A stretch of 56,127 nucleotides of DNA from an uncultured Pseudomonadota bacterium (lineage in GTDB: Bacteria; Pseudomonadota; Gammaproteobacteria; Steroidobacterales; Steroidobacteraceae): NCBI GenBank assembly GCA_903884105.1, contig CAISDJ010000100.1, forward strand, positions 1 to 56,127. The letters run 5' to 3'. The translations under genes were made by a program, and so were the position numbers. How positions within the stretch are numbered: position 1 is the first letter of the stretch; each line of letters begins with the position of its first letter. The notes under the pieces were generated by a model. It was not told where the DNA came from, searched no databases, and saw only the letters and a program-made list of their open reading frames with translations. Shown here piece after piece: positions 8,395-19,190 of this stretch.

Positions 8395-9396
8395 CTAGCC
8401 CTTTTCGGCTTTCTTCAGATTGTCGAGCACCCGCTGCAACTCCTCGTCAAGGGGAGCCGTGATGCTGAACTTCTCGGTGCTGGCGGGCTTCTGGAATCCC
8501 AGGGAATGGGCATGCAGAAACATGCGCCTGAGGCCATACCCCTTCAGCGCGTTGTTGCCCTCGCGATTGCCATACTTCTCATCGCCCAGGACCGGATGTC
8601 CCGCGGCAGCCGCATGCACTCGAATCTGATGGGTCCTGCCCGTCCCGATCGACACTTCCATCAGCGTCGCCACCTTGCCGAAGAACTGGATCGGCTTGAA
8701 ATGGCTCGATGCGGTCTGGCCTTCCGGATGGACCTGGACCATGCGTTCCCCACCCTGCCGCAGGTTGGTTTTGAGCGCGAGGTCGATCTTCTTCGGTCCA
8801 AGCGTCCAGCGCCCCATGACCAGCGCCAGATACTTCTTGTCCATTTCGCGCTCCCGCAGCCGCGCGTGCAGTTCCCTCAAGGCGGCACGGCGCTTGGCGA
8901 GCAGCAGGACCCCGCTGGTATCCCGGTCGAGCCGATGGACCAGTTCGAGTTCCTTGAGCTCGGGTCGGGCCTCCCTCAGTGCTTCGATGACCCCGAAAGA
9001 CTGACCGCTCCCCCCGTGAACGGCGATGCCGGCCGGCTTGCTGACGATCAGGATGTCCCGATCCTCGTGGATGACGGCTTCGAGCAACGCCTGCTGCAAG
9101 GAGCGGGATGGCTTCTCCTGGGGGGCCTCTGTCTCGATGCGAAGGGGTGGAATCCGGACCTTGTCGCCCTGGACCAAGCGGTATTCCGGCTTGGCCCGCT
9201 TGCCATTGACCCGGACCTCGCCCTTGCGCAAAACCCGGTAAACATGGCTCTTCGGGACATGCTTCAGCACGCGCATGAGGAAATTGTCGATCCGCTGCCC
9301 GGCATCACCTTCGGTCGCATCGACGTAGGAAACCTGGGCCCGGACACCCCCGCTTGAGACGGATTCGGGCGCGGACTGCTGCTTGGGAGCCGTCAC
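8395..9396 (-). CDS. rluC: 23S rRNA pseudouridine synthase C
   Basis: RluC makes pseudouridines 955, 2504 and 2580 in E. coli 23S rRNA. An N-terminal S4 domain (QRIDNFLMRVLKHVPKSHVY...GEVRVNGKRAKPEYRL) precedes the RluA-type catalytic domain with HRLDRDTSG, where Asp is the nucleophile, and the IGTGRTHQIRVH motif. I place the start at the GTG at 9396 because GGAG lies 9 bases upstream and the length of 333 residues matches the family. The frame stays open to 9570, but that extension would cover the candidate rne promoter and has no family match. Divergent from rne as in E. coli. Confidence 0.94.
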   Translation of the reverse strand: MTAPKQQSAPESVSSGGVRAQVSYVDATEGDAGQRIDNFLMRVLKHVPKSHVYRVLRKGEVRVNGKRAKPEYRLVQGDKVRIPPLRIETEAPQEKPSRSLQQALLEAVIHEDRDILIVSKPAGIAVHGGSGQSFGVIEALREARPELKELELVHRLDRDTSGVLLLAKRRAALRELHARLREREMDKKYLALVMGRWTLGPKKIDLALKTNLRQGGERMVQVHPEGQTASSHFKPIQFFGKVATLMEVSIGTGRTHQIRVHAAAAGHPVLGDEKYGNREGNNALKGYGLRRMFLHAHSLGFQKPASTEKFSITAPLDEELQRVLDNLKKAEKG

Positions 9397-9442
9397 GGCA
9401 AGGGACTCCGCAGAAAACTGCGGACTGGATACACGTAAGCCA

Positions 9443-9472
9443 TTGAATAAAGGGAGACTGTCCTGATATAGT
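9443..9472 (+). promoter_or_regulatory. Candidate rne promoter
   Basis: TTGAAT at 9443-9448 and TATAGT at 9467-9472 are spaced by 18 bases. Transcription would start near 9479 and give a leader of about 350 nt before the rne ATG, close to the 361-nt leader of E. coli rne that RNase E uses for autoregulation. This is inferred from consensus and by analogy. Confidence 0.5.
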
Positions 9473-9828
9473 CCGTCGCGAAACATATCGCGGTGCGGGC
9501 AATTGAGTTCGCAACGCGATCCACACGCGGTGGCCTTGGGAAGCGCGAAAGTCGCCTCAAAGCGCCGCATCTTAGTTGGTTCTGAACAGTCAGACCATCG
9601 CTCGGCCGCAGCCGGACCGGCGCTGGACCCGCAACTCGGGATCCAGGTCGATCAGAACGCACCGGGCGGGATGCCAGAGACCTGGGCAGGATACCTTGAT
9701 GCGTCGGCCCCCCAAGGCCGTCGCCGAAGACAATCGGATGACCTTACTCCCCGATCAATCCTTTACCAAAGAACTGGCGCCGTCCGTGCGCAGAGTTGCG
9801 GCCCCGTACCCACGAAAAGAAGGGGCCC
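9473..9828 (+). other. Long 5' leader region of rne
   Basis: No gene is supported here. The stretch lies between the candidate rne promoter and the rne ribosome site (AAGAAGG, 5 bases before the ATG at 9829). Short G/C-rich stems are visible, for example around 9593-9612 and 9604-9625. In enteric bacteria the equivalent leader is cut by RNase E to keep its own level constant; sequence reading alone cannot show whether the regulatory hairpin is conserved. Confidence 0.5.
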
Positions 9829-12486
<2,658 letters not shown>

Positions 12487-12495
12487 ACGACAAGG

Positions 12496-12532
12496 AGCGG
12501 GAGCCGGCGCGCAGCTGGCTCCCGCTGTTCTT
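12496..12532 (+). terminator. Terminator between rne and the convergent phosphatase gene
   Basis: A 10-bp perfect stem (AGCGGGAGCC at 12496-12505 with GGCTCCCGCT at 12517-12526) is followed by GTTCTT. It occupies the whole 47-bp gap between two convergent genes and probably serves rne mainly, because the reverse side lacks a T run. Confidence 0.8.
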
Positions 12533-12533
12533 A

Positions 12534-13013
12534 TCAGCGGGACGTGCCCTTCGCATCCGCAATCGACTGCAACAGCCCTTCAGCGGCTTCCTCAAGCAGG
12601 TCGAGCACTTCCTCGAATCCGTTCGCACCTCCGTAGTACGGATCCGGTACGACTCGGGTGGCAGCGTCAGGCGCGAATTCCATGAACAGGCGGATCCGCT
12701 CGCGATGAGCCTCTGGCGCCTGCTGATGCAGCAGCGCCAGATTCTCCCGATCCATCGCGAGAATCAGGTCGAAGCGCTCGAAGTCTTCATCCGTCACGGT
12801 TCTCGCGCGCAATCCGGACAGGTCAATGCCGCGACGGGCAGCGGCCTGGATCGATCGGCGATCCGGGGGATTGCCAGTGTGGTAGTCGTGCGTCCCGGCC
12901 GATTCGATCTCCAGGGACATTTCCGGCAAGCGCTCAGTCGCCAGTTTGCGGAAGACCCCTTCCGCGCTGGGTGACCGGCAGATGTTGCCCATGCAGACGA
13001 ACAGGATGCGCAT
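12534..13013 (-). CDS. Low-molecular-weight protein tyrosine phosphatase
   Basis: This 159-residue phosphatase starts MRILFVCMGNICRSPSAEG, where CMGNICRS is the C(X)5R(S/T) P-loop with nucleophile Cys and binding Arg. The general-acid loop VPDPYYGG carries the Asp. Such enzymes dephosphorylate tyrosine-phosphorylated proteins, often capsule or exopolysaccharide kinases. The ATG at 13013 has GAGAGG 8 bases upstream and fits the family start; the frame stays open to 13064. In Pseudomonas this gene sits between kdsB and murB; here an accessory block follows. Confidence 0.94.
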   Translation of the reverse strand: MRILFVCMGNICRSPSAEGVFRKLATERLPEMSLEIESAGTHDYHTGNPPDRRSIQAAARRGIDLSGLRARTVTDEDFERFDLILAMDRENLALLHQQAPEAHRERIRLFMEFAPDAATRVVPDPYYGGANGFEEVLDLLEEAAEGLLQSIADAKGTSR

Positions 13014-13082
13014 GCGGGATGCCTCTCGTGGTGCCGGTGAGTGGACACCTAAGGATCCTACCATCCGGTAGACAATCAGCCC

Positions 13083-13961
13083 CTAGCGAAAGCCCGTAGG
13101 ACGGTTCTTGAAGTTGTCCACCACGGGCGGGTCGGTCTGGCAGGGCTGCGGATTCCACTTCGAACCGTCCGGTTCCTTTTTGAAGTGCGTCGCAATGACG
13201 AAAGGCTGGCGCAAATAGGCAGGGTCAGTGACCACCGCAGTCACCACGAGCCATTCCGTCCCGTCCGGCTGTTGCAGCCGATCGAAGTACTCCTTGAGTT
13301 GTGCAGTCTCGCTAAACGGAACGCCGTTCTTGCGTAGGTAGCCGGCCTTCAGGTTGGTGGTATCGACGGTCAAGCTGCCACCGGGCTCGACCTCGCCGGG
13401 AGGCGCGAAGGCCACGAATCCGCGCCGCTGCGGCTGACGGAACCAGCTGGCTGTAGAGAAGCCTTGGATTGACCGTTCGCCCGCCGCCCGCAACGGGGCC
13501 GTGCTCGGTGCGCTGAACCGGAGCAACCGCGTCTGCTGGCCTGCGTCGAACTCCAGCTTGAGCGTCATGTCATCCTGCCAGCTGATCCGCAAGCGACCCG
13601 GAACCCTCATGATGGCGGGTGCGCTGAAAGCCTTGCATTGATCGCCTGCCGCGTTGTCCTTCTCGAGGTCCCAGCTGTCCGCCACCGCCGTTCCATTCGG
13701 ATTGAGCGGCACGCTCGCGTAGTCGCCTTTGGGCGGTGTGATCATGCGCCACCGCCAGTCCTGGCTGATGACGGGCACCCAGTTGCCGGTGAGGTCGATC
13801 ATTGCGCCGGCCTTGCCCTGCGGAGCGGGTGAAAAAGGGTTGGGAGCTGCCGCGCGCGGTGCGCCCGCCGGAGGCGCGCCGCCCAGCGATGCTGCTGCAA
13901 CCAGCGACAATACGGCCGTCCCACTGAAACGCGTGATCAGGTTGAAGTGCTTCATGATCAT
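13083..13961 (-). CDS. Exported DLTG-W protein A (unknown function, paralogue of the gene at 15028)
   Basis: I do not recognise a named family. The 292-residue product has an N-terminal signal segment (FSGTAVLSLVAAASLGGAPP) and a Pro/Ala linker, then a mature part opening MIDLTGNW. Landmarks shared with the protein encoded at 15028 are DLTG-x-W, GDY...PL, a DSW/ESW, QC, TTN-LKAGYLRKNG, DPAYLRQPF and a late PxPC. The level of similarity says the two are paralogues. It starts in an ATGA overlap with the upstream metallo-beta-lactamase-fold gene, so the two are coupled; a second ATG at 13955 is possible. A periplasmic or outer-surface role is inferred from the signal only. Confidence 0.8.
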   Translation of the reverse strand: MIMKHFNLITRFSGTAVLSLVAAASLGGAPPAGAPRAAAPNPFSPAPQGKAGAMIDLTGNWVPVISQDWRWRMITPPKGDYASVPLNPNGTAVADSWDLEKDNAAGDQCKAFSAPAIMRVPGRLRISWQDDMTLKLEFDAGQQTRLLRFSAPSTAPLRAAGERSIQGFSTASWFRQPQRRGFVAFAPPGEVEPGGSLTVDTTNLKAGYLRKNGVPFSETAQLKEYFDRLQQPDGTEWLVVTAVVTDPAYLRQPFVIATHFKKEPDGSKWNPQPCQTDPPVVDNFKNRPTGFR

Positions 13962-14974
13962 TTCGCCTGCTTCAGGTTGTTGTAGACGGCCGCAACGAAC
14001 TGCGTGGTCGTCCAGAAGCCCGATGTCGCCCCATAGATACCGTCGTAGTCCAGCGAGGGCCGCGCTGCCTGAACCTGCTCGAGCGTCATGCCCCGGGCAA
14101 TCATGTCGGCGATCCGGTCCCGGATGATCGTGATCGCATCGCGATACACGAGCAGGTCGTACTCGTCGGCGATACGGCCATGACCCGAGACGATCATCGT
14201 GCCGCCCTCCTCGTTCGCGGCTGGAATCGCGAGATCGATGATGCGATTCAGCGCATCGATATAGCCGTTGATGTTGCCGCCTGCGGCGGCGTCGATGTAC
14301 GGATACATCGTCGTGTTGAACAGGTCCCCCGTCGCGATCACATCGGCACGCCGGAAGAAGACCACGCTGTCGCCATCCGTATGCGCGTTCGGCATATGGA
14401 TCAACTGGATCGGTTCGTCATTGAACACCAGCTCCTGGGATGCAGTGAAATAGGTCTCGCTCGGCCAGCCCTGGGCAGGAATCAGTGGCTCCTTGACACT
14501 GCCGGTCGAGGTGCTGACGCGCGTCAGGACATTCTCGTGTGCCCAGATCGCGGCACGGGGAGCGACGCCAACACGTACGTTGCCGACAAACTCGCCGGTT
14601 GGCGCGATGACCGCGTTGCCGCCCGTGTGGTCCGGGTGGTAGTGCGTGTTGACGATGTAGTCGATCTTTTCCTTCGACAGCTTGCGGATCTCGACGAGCA
14701 GCGCCTGCGCGTTCTGCGCGAACCCTGAGTCGACGATCAGCACGCCTTCATCGCCAATCTGGACGGTCACGTTACCGCCGTCGCCGCCGATCATGTAGAT
14801 GTTGCCGCGCACATGCTCGGTCACGAGCTCGAGCGGCGGGGCTGCTGCAGGCGCTGCAGCCTGTCCACGTCGCGCAGGCTGGGCGGCCTGCACGGCAGCG
14901 GCACCAACCGCCAGCAGCGTGAGCACCACTGCCGACGCGACAGTCCTTCTTTTCAATGACACTTGCACCATCAC
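13958..14974 (-). CDS. Exported metallo-beta-lactamase-fold hydrolase
   Basis: This 338-residue protein has a signal peptide (SAVVLTLLAVGAAAVQAAQ) and a complete metallo-beta-lactamase-fold metal site: THYHPDHTGGN (HxHxDH), the next His in MPNAHTDGD, Asp in ATGDLF and the last His in VSGHG. The fold covers lactamases, glyoxalases and many other hydrolases; the exact substrate cannot be told. The C-terminal region (RDRIADMIARGMTLEQVQAARPSLDYD) resembles quinoprotein-relay or SoxH-like members. It is flanked on both sides by DLTG-W paralogues and overlaps the downstream one by 4 bases. Start at GTG 14974 (GGGGAG seven bases upstream) or ATG 14971. Confidence 0.88.
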   Translation of the reverse strand: MMVQVSLKRRTVASAVVLTLLAVGAAAVQAAQPARRGQAAAPAAAPPLELVTEHVRGNIYMIGGDGGNVTVQIGDEGVLIVDSGFAQNAQALLVEIRKLSKEKIDYIVNTHYHPDHTGGNAVIAPTGEFVGNVRVGVAPRAAIWAHENVLTRVSTSTGSVKEPLIPAQGWPSETYFTASQELVFNDEPIQLIHMPNAHTDGDSVVFFRRADVIATGDLFNTTMYPYIDAAAGGNINGYIDALNRIIDLAIPAANEEGGTMIVSGHGRIADEYDLLVYRDAITIIRDRIADMIARGMTLEQVQAARPSLDYDGIYGATSGFWTTTQFVAAVYNNLKQAK

Positions 14975-15027
14975 GAGATCACTCCCCGATTCCGTTGCAG
15001 CAGGGGTTCACGACCCTGATGCGCGAA

Positions 15028-15885
15028 CTATTTCTTGCCGGCCTTGATCATGGCCTTGAGCTTCTGCTCGTACTCCGGGTAGAGCGACTCCGCACCCCCC
15101 TGGGCGGCTTCGATCGGCACGCCCAGGTTCTTGCGGAATTCCGCGATCAACGGGTTCTGTCCCGGAAGGAAATGCGCAACGAAGCCCTGCGGTCTGTCGA
15201 TTTCGACGCGGGCCGAACAGGGATAAGGTCCGTGCTGGTAACCCGGATCAAGCTGCCAGTTCATGCTGCGGACCACGGGCTCCGTCAGGTAGACCGGATC
15301 TTCCGTAATGCTGGTGATGGTCAGCACGTTATCGTGCCGCATCCAGAATTCCGTCAAGCTGCCCTTGTCGCTGCGGGCCGGACCGTTGCGACGCGTCCAG
15401 CCTTCCTTGATGTGCGTGGTGTTCACCACGAGTTTGTCGCCGATCCACTTGCCCGTGCTGAAACCCATCCACGTGTGCGGGGTGTACTGCGATGGATGCG
15501 GGCGCCCGTCGAGGTAAATCACGCGATGCGTGATCATCCACTGGAAAGTCTGGTGCAGTGCTGTGATGCGCTGGGTCGGGTGGTCCACCTCGCTCCACAC
15601 GCGCATGCCCGCCGGACCCCACGGGGCATAGTCGATGGGATGAGGCTCGCACTGGTGCTCGGGCACCGTCCACTTCTGGTCGCTCCACGATTCGGCACGG
15701 AGGAGGCCCGCCGCACTCAGCGGCAACCCGGTGTAGTCACCGTAGTCGGGGCCGACACCGCGGTCGGGCCCATCGGAATGCACCAGCTGGCCCCACATGC
15801 CGGTCAGGTCGACCTGGGCATGAGCAGAACCGCCGACCAGCGCGAGCGCGGCCAGCGCACCGCGCGTCAGTCTAGTGAAATACAT
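15028..15885 (-). CDS. Exported DLTG-W protein B (unknown function, paralogue of the gene at 13083)
   Basis: The family is not recognised. The 285-residue product begins MYFTRLTRGALAALALVGGSAHA, a clear Sec signal, and the mature protein opens QVDLTGMW. It shares ordered landmarks with the product at 13083: GDYTGLPL, AESW, QC, NTTHIKEGWTRRNG, DPVYLTEP and PYPC. The ATG at 15885 has AAGGAG nine bases upstream, so I prefer it to the open frame back to 15924. It is the first gene of a three-gene minus-strand unit (this gene, metallo-beta-lactamase-fold enzyme, paralogue A) with a 53-base gap before the second gene. Confidence 0.82.
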   Translation of the reverse strand: MYFTRLTRGALAALALVGGSAHAQVDLTGMWGQLVHSDGPDRGVGPDYGDYTGLPLSAAGLLRAESWSDQKWTVPEHQCEPHPIDYAPWGPAGMRVWSEVDHPTQRITALHQTFQWMITHRVIYLDGRPHPSQYTPHTWMGFSTGKWIGDKLVVNTTHIKEGWTRRNGPARSDKGSLTEFWMRHDNVLTITSITEDPVYLTEPVVRSMNWQLDPGYQHGPYPCSARVEIDRPQGFVAHFLPGQNPLIAEFRKNLGVPIEAAQGGAESLYPEYEQKLKAMIKAGKK

Positions 15886-16241
15886 GTTGCCCCGCTCCTT
15901 CCAAGTCCCATTCAGCCAGCACACCCATCAGACGGGGAGAGCCCCGACGAAGGCATCCCTCATTTCCCGACATTATGCAGGCGACCAGCGCCGCACGGAA
16001 TGCCTGATTGCTCACCTGGGTCGTGTCCTAAATTGCTGTAAAAGTGGCTTCAGGTTGCACGGGTGAGTGCCGGGCGAGGCAGCCGGCACGGTGAACCCGG
16101 TGACGGCGCGGCCGCCATAGGGCACCGGCGCTGCCCGTCCTGTCGGATCCAGGCCCCAGCCGTATGCCGGCCTACAGCGCCCGGATCAGCCAAGTATGCT
16201 CAAATCGGCTGCCTTAGCGCCCTCGCCGGAGCCCGCACCTC
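15886..16241. other. Divergent intergenic region with a stable hairpin
   Basis: There is no gene in these 356 bases, which must hold promoters for the DLTG-W unit (minus) and the VanZ-like gene (plus). A two-part stem at 16060-16099 is visible on the plus strand: outer CGGGT/ACCCG and inner GTGCCGG/CCGGCAC around a 9-nt loop. It could be a leader structure of the VanZ-like gene. I could not match it to a known riboswitch. Confidence 0.5.
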
Positions 16242-17228
16242 TTGCCCACCGTTGCCTCTTCAGCCCGAATCGATCGCGCCTATCAGCTCGCAGCCGCAGT
16301 CGGCTTGTTGCTCGTGGTGCTGCCGATTGCATTTCCGCATGCAACCCACGCCTCGTCGGTACTCCAGAACTTCATGCACGGGCCCGTATTCGGTCTGGTT
16401 GCGATGGCCGCCCTGCGGACGATCTGCGCACATCCTTCGATGTCGGGGCGCCGCGCAGGCGCGCGGACCTTGATCGCGTTCGCAGTGACAGCCGGCATTG
16501 CAGCGGCCAGCGAAATAGCGCAGATTCCGGGCCCCCGCGATGCCTCGTTCGAGGACTTGATCGTGGACTTCGTGGGCGCAGCGACGACACTCGCTCTCGT
16601 CCGCAGGCATGAAGCCCGATCGCCCGATCTTGCGCATCAACGGCTCGCGCTGGGACTGGCCTCGCTAGCGGGATCCCTGTTCCTGCTCGCCCCGCTCCTC
16701 CCGGCAACCCTCGCTTACGGCTTTCGATACCAGCAACTCCCCGACCTGGTGCGATTCCACGGTGCGAGTCTGGATACGATCGATACCTACTTTATGGTGG
16801 ACAACCCGGACCACCCGGCCTTCCAGAACCTGCCCAACCGGTGGCGAAAGCCTGACGATCCAATGAGCTTGAAAGTGGCTCTGCCAGCCATCACGTGGCC
16901 AGGCCTCTATCTTGGCGAACCCTATCCCGACTGGCGGGCGTTCTCGTCATTGTCCCTCGACTTGACGAACCCTGCAGAAAGGCCGCTGGAATTGACTCTG
17001 CGTATCCACGACGTCAGGCACGACTATGAGTACGCGGACAGGTTCAACTGGCGCATCACCCTGCCACCACAGACCCGCGAGATGGTACGCATACCGCTTG
17101 CGACCGTACGGAACGCAACTCGCGGGAGGCAGATGGACATGCAGCACATCGCAGGACTGCTCCTGTTCAGATCTGGTCCTGAGAGTGAAGACGTCGTCTA
17201 TGTCACCCGGATAACGCTGGAAAAATAG
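16242..17228 (+). CDS. VanZ-like membrane protein with a C-terminal soluble beta domain
   Basis: The 328-residue protein begins at a TTG (CCGGAG ten bases upstream). Residues 1-150 carry about four membrane segments and a VanZ-like signature ASEIAQIPGPRDASFEDLIVDFVGA. The rest (about 180-328) is soluble and beta-rich, with WPGLYLGEPYPDW, LSLDLTNPAERPLELTLRIHD and VVYVTRITLE strands that recall carbohydrate- or CIA30-like jelly-roll folds. VanZ homologues are associated with teicoplanin resistance, but most proteobacterial members have no known role. Function is therefore open; the membrane plus external jelly-roll layout suggests envelope glycan contact. Confidence 0.75.
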   Translation: MPTVASSARIDRAYQLAAAVGLLLVVLPIAFPHATHASSVLQNFMHGPVFGLVAMAALRTICAHPSMSGRRAGARTLIAFAVTAGIAAASEIAQIPGPRDASFEDLIVDFVGAATTLALVRRHEARSPDLAHQRLALGLASLAGSLFLLAPLLPATLAYGFRYQQLPDLVRFHGASLDTIDTYFMVDNPDHPAFQNLPNRWRKPDDPMSLKVALPAITWPGLYLGEPYPDWRAFSSLSLDLTNPAERPLELTLRIHDVRHDYEYADRFNWRITLPPQTREMVRIPLATVRNATRGRQMDMQHIAGLLLFRSGPESEDVVYVTRITLEK

Positions 17229-17246
17229 CGAAGGCCGGCAGATGGA

Positions 17247-17534
17247 TCAGCCGCCAAGGAACTCGCAGAGATAGGCAGCGGGACCACCGACAGCCTCAAC
17301 ATCGAAGCCGCTGTTCGCCGCGATTTCGAACGACGTGCCCTGCGCATAGGTCTGCCACGCGCCATCCTTGAGCTTCGCACGCAGTTCGCCGCTGACAACC
17401 GTCATCCGCTCGGCCGCACCGGTATTGAAGTGATATTCACCCGGCGCGATGACGCCGACGGTAGCCTTCAACGCGTTGCGCTCGAAACCGAGACTCTGGA
17501 CGCGACCGTCGAAATAGGTGTTGTGCTTCAGCAT
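17247..17534 (-). CDS. ppnP: Pyrimidine/purine nucleoside phosphorylase PpnP (YaiE/DUF1255)
   Basis: This 95-residue cupin-like protein matches the DUF1255 family: KHNTYFDGRVQSLGF opening, VGVIAPGEYHFNTGAAERMTVVSGEL, and the end AYLCEFLG. E. coli PpnP phosphorolyses several purine and pyrimidine nucleosides. It converges on the VanZ-like gene (18 bases apart) and is divergent from scoA across 121 bases. Confidence 0.93.
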   Translation of the reverse strand: MLKHNTYFDGRVQSLGFERNALKATVGVIAPGEYHFNTGAAERMTVVSGELRAKLKDGAWQTYAQGTSFEIAANSGFDVEAVGGPAAYLCEFLGG

Positions 17535-17655
17535 GGATGGGGACCCACAGGCTCCGGGTTGGATTCAGTTGACGACTGCCGGAAGTATAGCCGGGCCGAC
17601 ACCCCCCGTCAGCGGGCCCATGCCCCTTGGCGTGGTGATCCCTTTGGCGCACGAT

Positions 17656-18363
17656 ATGCCTATGGAAAAAAAGGTCTATTCCGATGCGCGCGCTGCACTT
17701 GAAGGACTACTCCACGATGGCCTGACGATCATGGCGGGCGGCTTCGGGCTCAGTGGACTGCCGGAAAATCTCCTCCTTGCGCTTCGTGACTCCAACGTGC
17801 AGGGACTGACCGTGGTCTCCAACAACGCAGGGCTCGACGGCTTCGGCCTCGGACTGCTGCTCGAGCGACGCCAGATCCGCAAAATGGTGTCGTCGTACGT
17901 CGGCGAGAACAAGCTGTTCGAAAAGCAGTACCTGAGCGGCGAGCTCGAAGTCGAGTTCAACCCCCAGGGCACGCTCGCCGAGCGCATTCGCGCAGGGGGC
18001 GCCGGCATTTACGGCTTCTTCACCCGAACCGGCGCAGGCACACTGGTCGCCGAAGGCAAGGAACAGCGGGTTGTGGACGGCGAAACCTACGTCTTCGAGA
18101 CGGGACTGACTGCGGACATCGCGCTCGTGAAGGCGTGGAAGGGCGATACCGAAGGCAACCTGATCTATCGCAAGACCGCGCGCAACTTCAATCCGAACAT
18201 GGCGACGGCGGGCCGCGTCACCGTGGCGGAGGTCGAACACCTGGTGCCCGTCGGTGAACTGGACCCCGACGCGATCCACACTCCTGGCATCTACGTGCAG
18301 CGCATTTTCAAGGGCTCGAGCTACGTGAAGCCAATTGAAAACCGGACCGTTCGCGAGGCTTGA
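17656..18363 (+). CDS. scoA: 3-oxoacid CoA-transferase subunit A
   Basis: This is the alpha subunit of succinyl-CoA:3-ketoacid CoA-transferase, which activates acetoacetate or related 3-oxoacids with CoA from succinyl-CoA. The family I signature is visible as [16 protein letters not shown] near the N-terminus, with [13 protein letters not shown] and FFTRTGAGT following. Starting at ATG 17656 gives 235 residues, the usual length; an in-frame ATG at 17662 would also serve, and the open frame back to 17518 overlaps ppnP and is not supported. It is followed 10 bases later by scoB. Confidence 0.94.
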   Translation: MPMEKKVYSDARAALEGLLHDGLTIMAGGFGLSGLPENLLLALRDSNVQGLTVVSNNAGLDGFGLGLLLERRQIRKMVSSYVGENKLFEKQYLSGELEVEFNPQGTLAERIRAGGAGIYGFFTRTGAGTLVAEGKEQRVVDGETYVFETGLTADIALVKAWKGDTEGNLIYRKTARNFNPNMATAGRVTVAEVEHLVPVGELDPDAIHTPGIYVQRIFKGSSYVKPIENRTVREA

Positions 18364-18373
18364 GGACCGAACA

Positions 18374-19015
18374 ATGGCGTGGACCCGCGAACAAATGGCC
18401 GAACGCGCCGCGCGCGAACTCGAAGACGGCTACTACGTGAACCTCGGCATCGGGATTCCGACGCTGGTGGCCAACTATATTCCCGCTGGCGTGCACGTGG
18501 TCTTGCAGTCCGAAAATGGCATGCTCGGCATGGGCCCGTTTCCATTGCGCGGCCAGGAAGACCCGGACCTCATCAACGCCGGCAAGCAGACGGTCAGCGA
18601 GCTGCCGTTCTCGTCGTACTTCTCCTCCGCCGACAGCTTCGCAATGATCCGCGGCGGGCACATCGATCTGTCGGTACTCGGTGCCATGGAGATTTCCGAA
18701 GGCGGCGACATCGCCAACTGGATGGTCCCCGGCAAGATGGTCAAGGGCATGGGCGGCGCGATGGATCTGGTCGCCGGCGTCAAGCGCGTCGTGGTCGTGA
18801 TGGAACACACGAGCAAAGGCGCGCCGAAGTTCAAGCCACGCTGCGAACTCCCTCTCACGGGCGTGAACGTCGTCGACCTGCTCATCACTGACCTGGCCGT
18901 CTTTGCAAGATCGGACCGGCATTCCGGTTTCGAGCTGTGCGAGCTCGCGCCCGGCGTCACGCTCGATGACGTCAGATCGAGGACCACCGCGGCCTTCAGC
19001 GTCAGTCTCGCCTGA
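18374..19015 (+). CDS. scoB: 3-oxoacid CoA-transferase subunit B
   Basis: This is the beta subunit of the CoA-transferase. The catalytic Glu lies in [12 protein letters not shown], the family motif, and [15 protein letters not shown] and [14 protein letters not shown] are also conserved. The ATG at 18374 has GAGG eight bases upstream and gives 213 residues, as in other ScoB proteins. With scoA it forms a two-gene operon for using ketone bodies or the last step of a ring/side-chain degradation pathway. Confidence 0.95.
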   Translation: MAWTREQMAERAARELEDGYYVNLGIGIPTLVANYIPAGVHVVLQSENGMLGMGPFPLRGQEDPDLINAGKQTVSELPFSSYFSSADSFAMIRGGHIDLSVLGAMEISEGGDIANWMVPGKMVKGMGGAMDLVAGVKRVVVVMEHTSKGAPKFKPRCELPLTGVNVVDLLITDLAVFARSDRHSGFELCELAPGVTLDDVRSRTTAAFSVSLA

Positions 19016-19052
19016 ATCCGGCCTGTCGTTGTCGCGCTCTGCTGTGCAGGGC

Positions 19053-19177
19053 AAGTGCCGCGACGTCGCGCCGAAGGAATTCAAGCCCCCAAGTACGCGA
19101 GCCGGGTGACTTACGACGAGTACCTGCCGCTCAACATCGACCGCATGGGCCTCTACTGGCGCAACGGCTGGCAGTAA
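19053..19177 (+). pseudogene. Decayed coding scrap downstream of scoB
   Basis: Between scoB and the convergent lldD-type gene there is a short coding-like stretch. One frame reads KCRDVAPKEFKPP (from 19053); after a +1 shift near 19091 another reads KYASRVTYDEYLPL then NIDRMGLYWRNGWQ and stops at 19177. The join gives a plausible protein C-terminus, which suggests the end of a lost gene with a frameshift. I cannot name the parent family. Confidence 0.4.
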
Positions 19178-19190
19178 CAGGTACTGCCCA

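Noticed and set aside
16060-16130. Cobalamin riboswitch or SRP RNA in the 15886-16241 gap
   Set aside because: Some G/C-rich boxes look similar, but the conserved cores of either RNA are not found.
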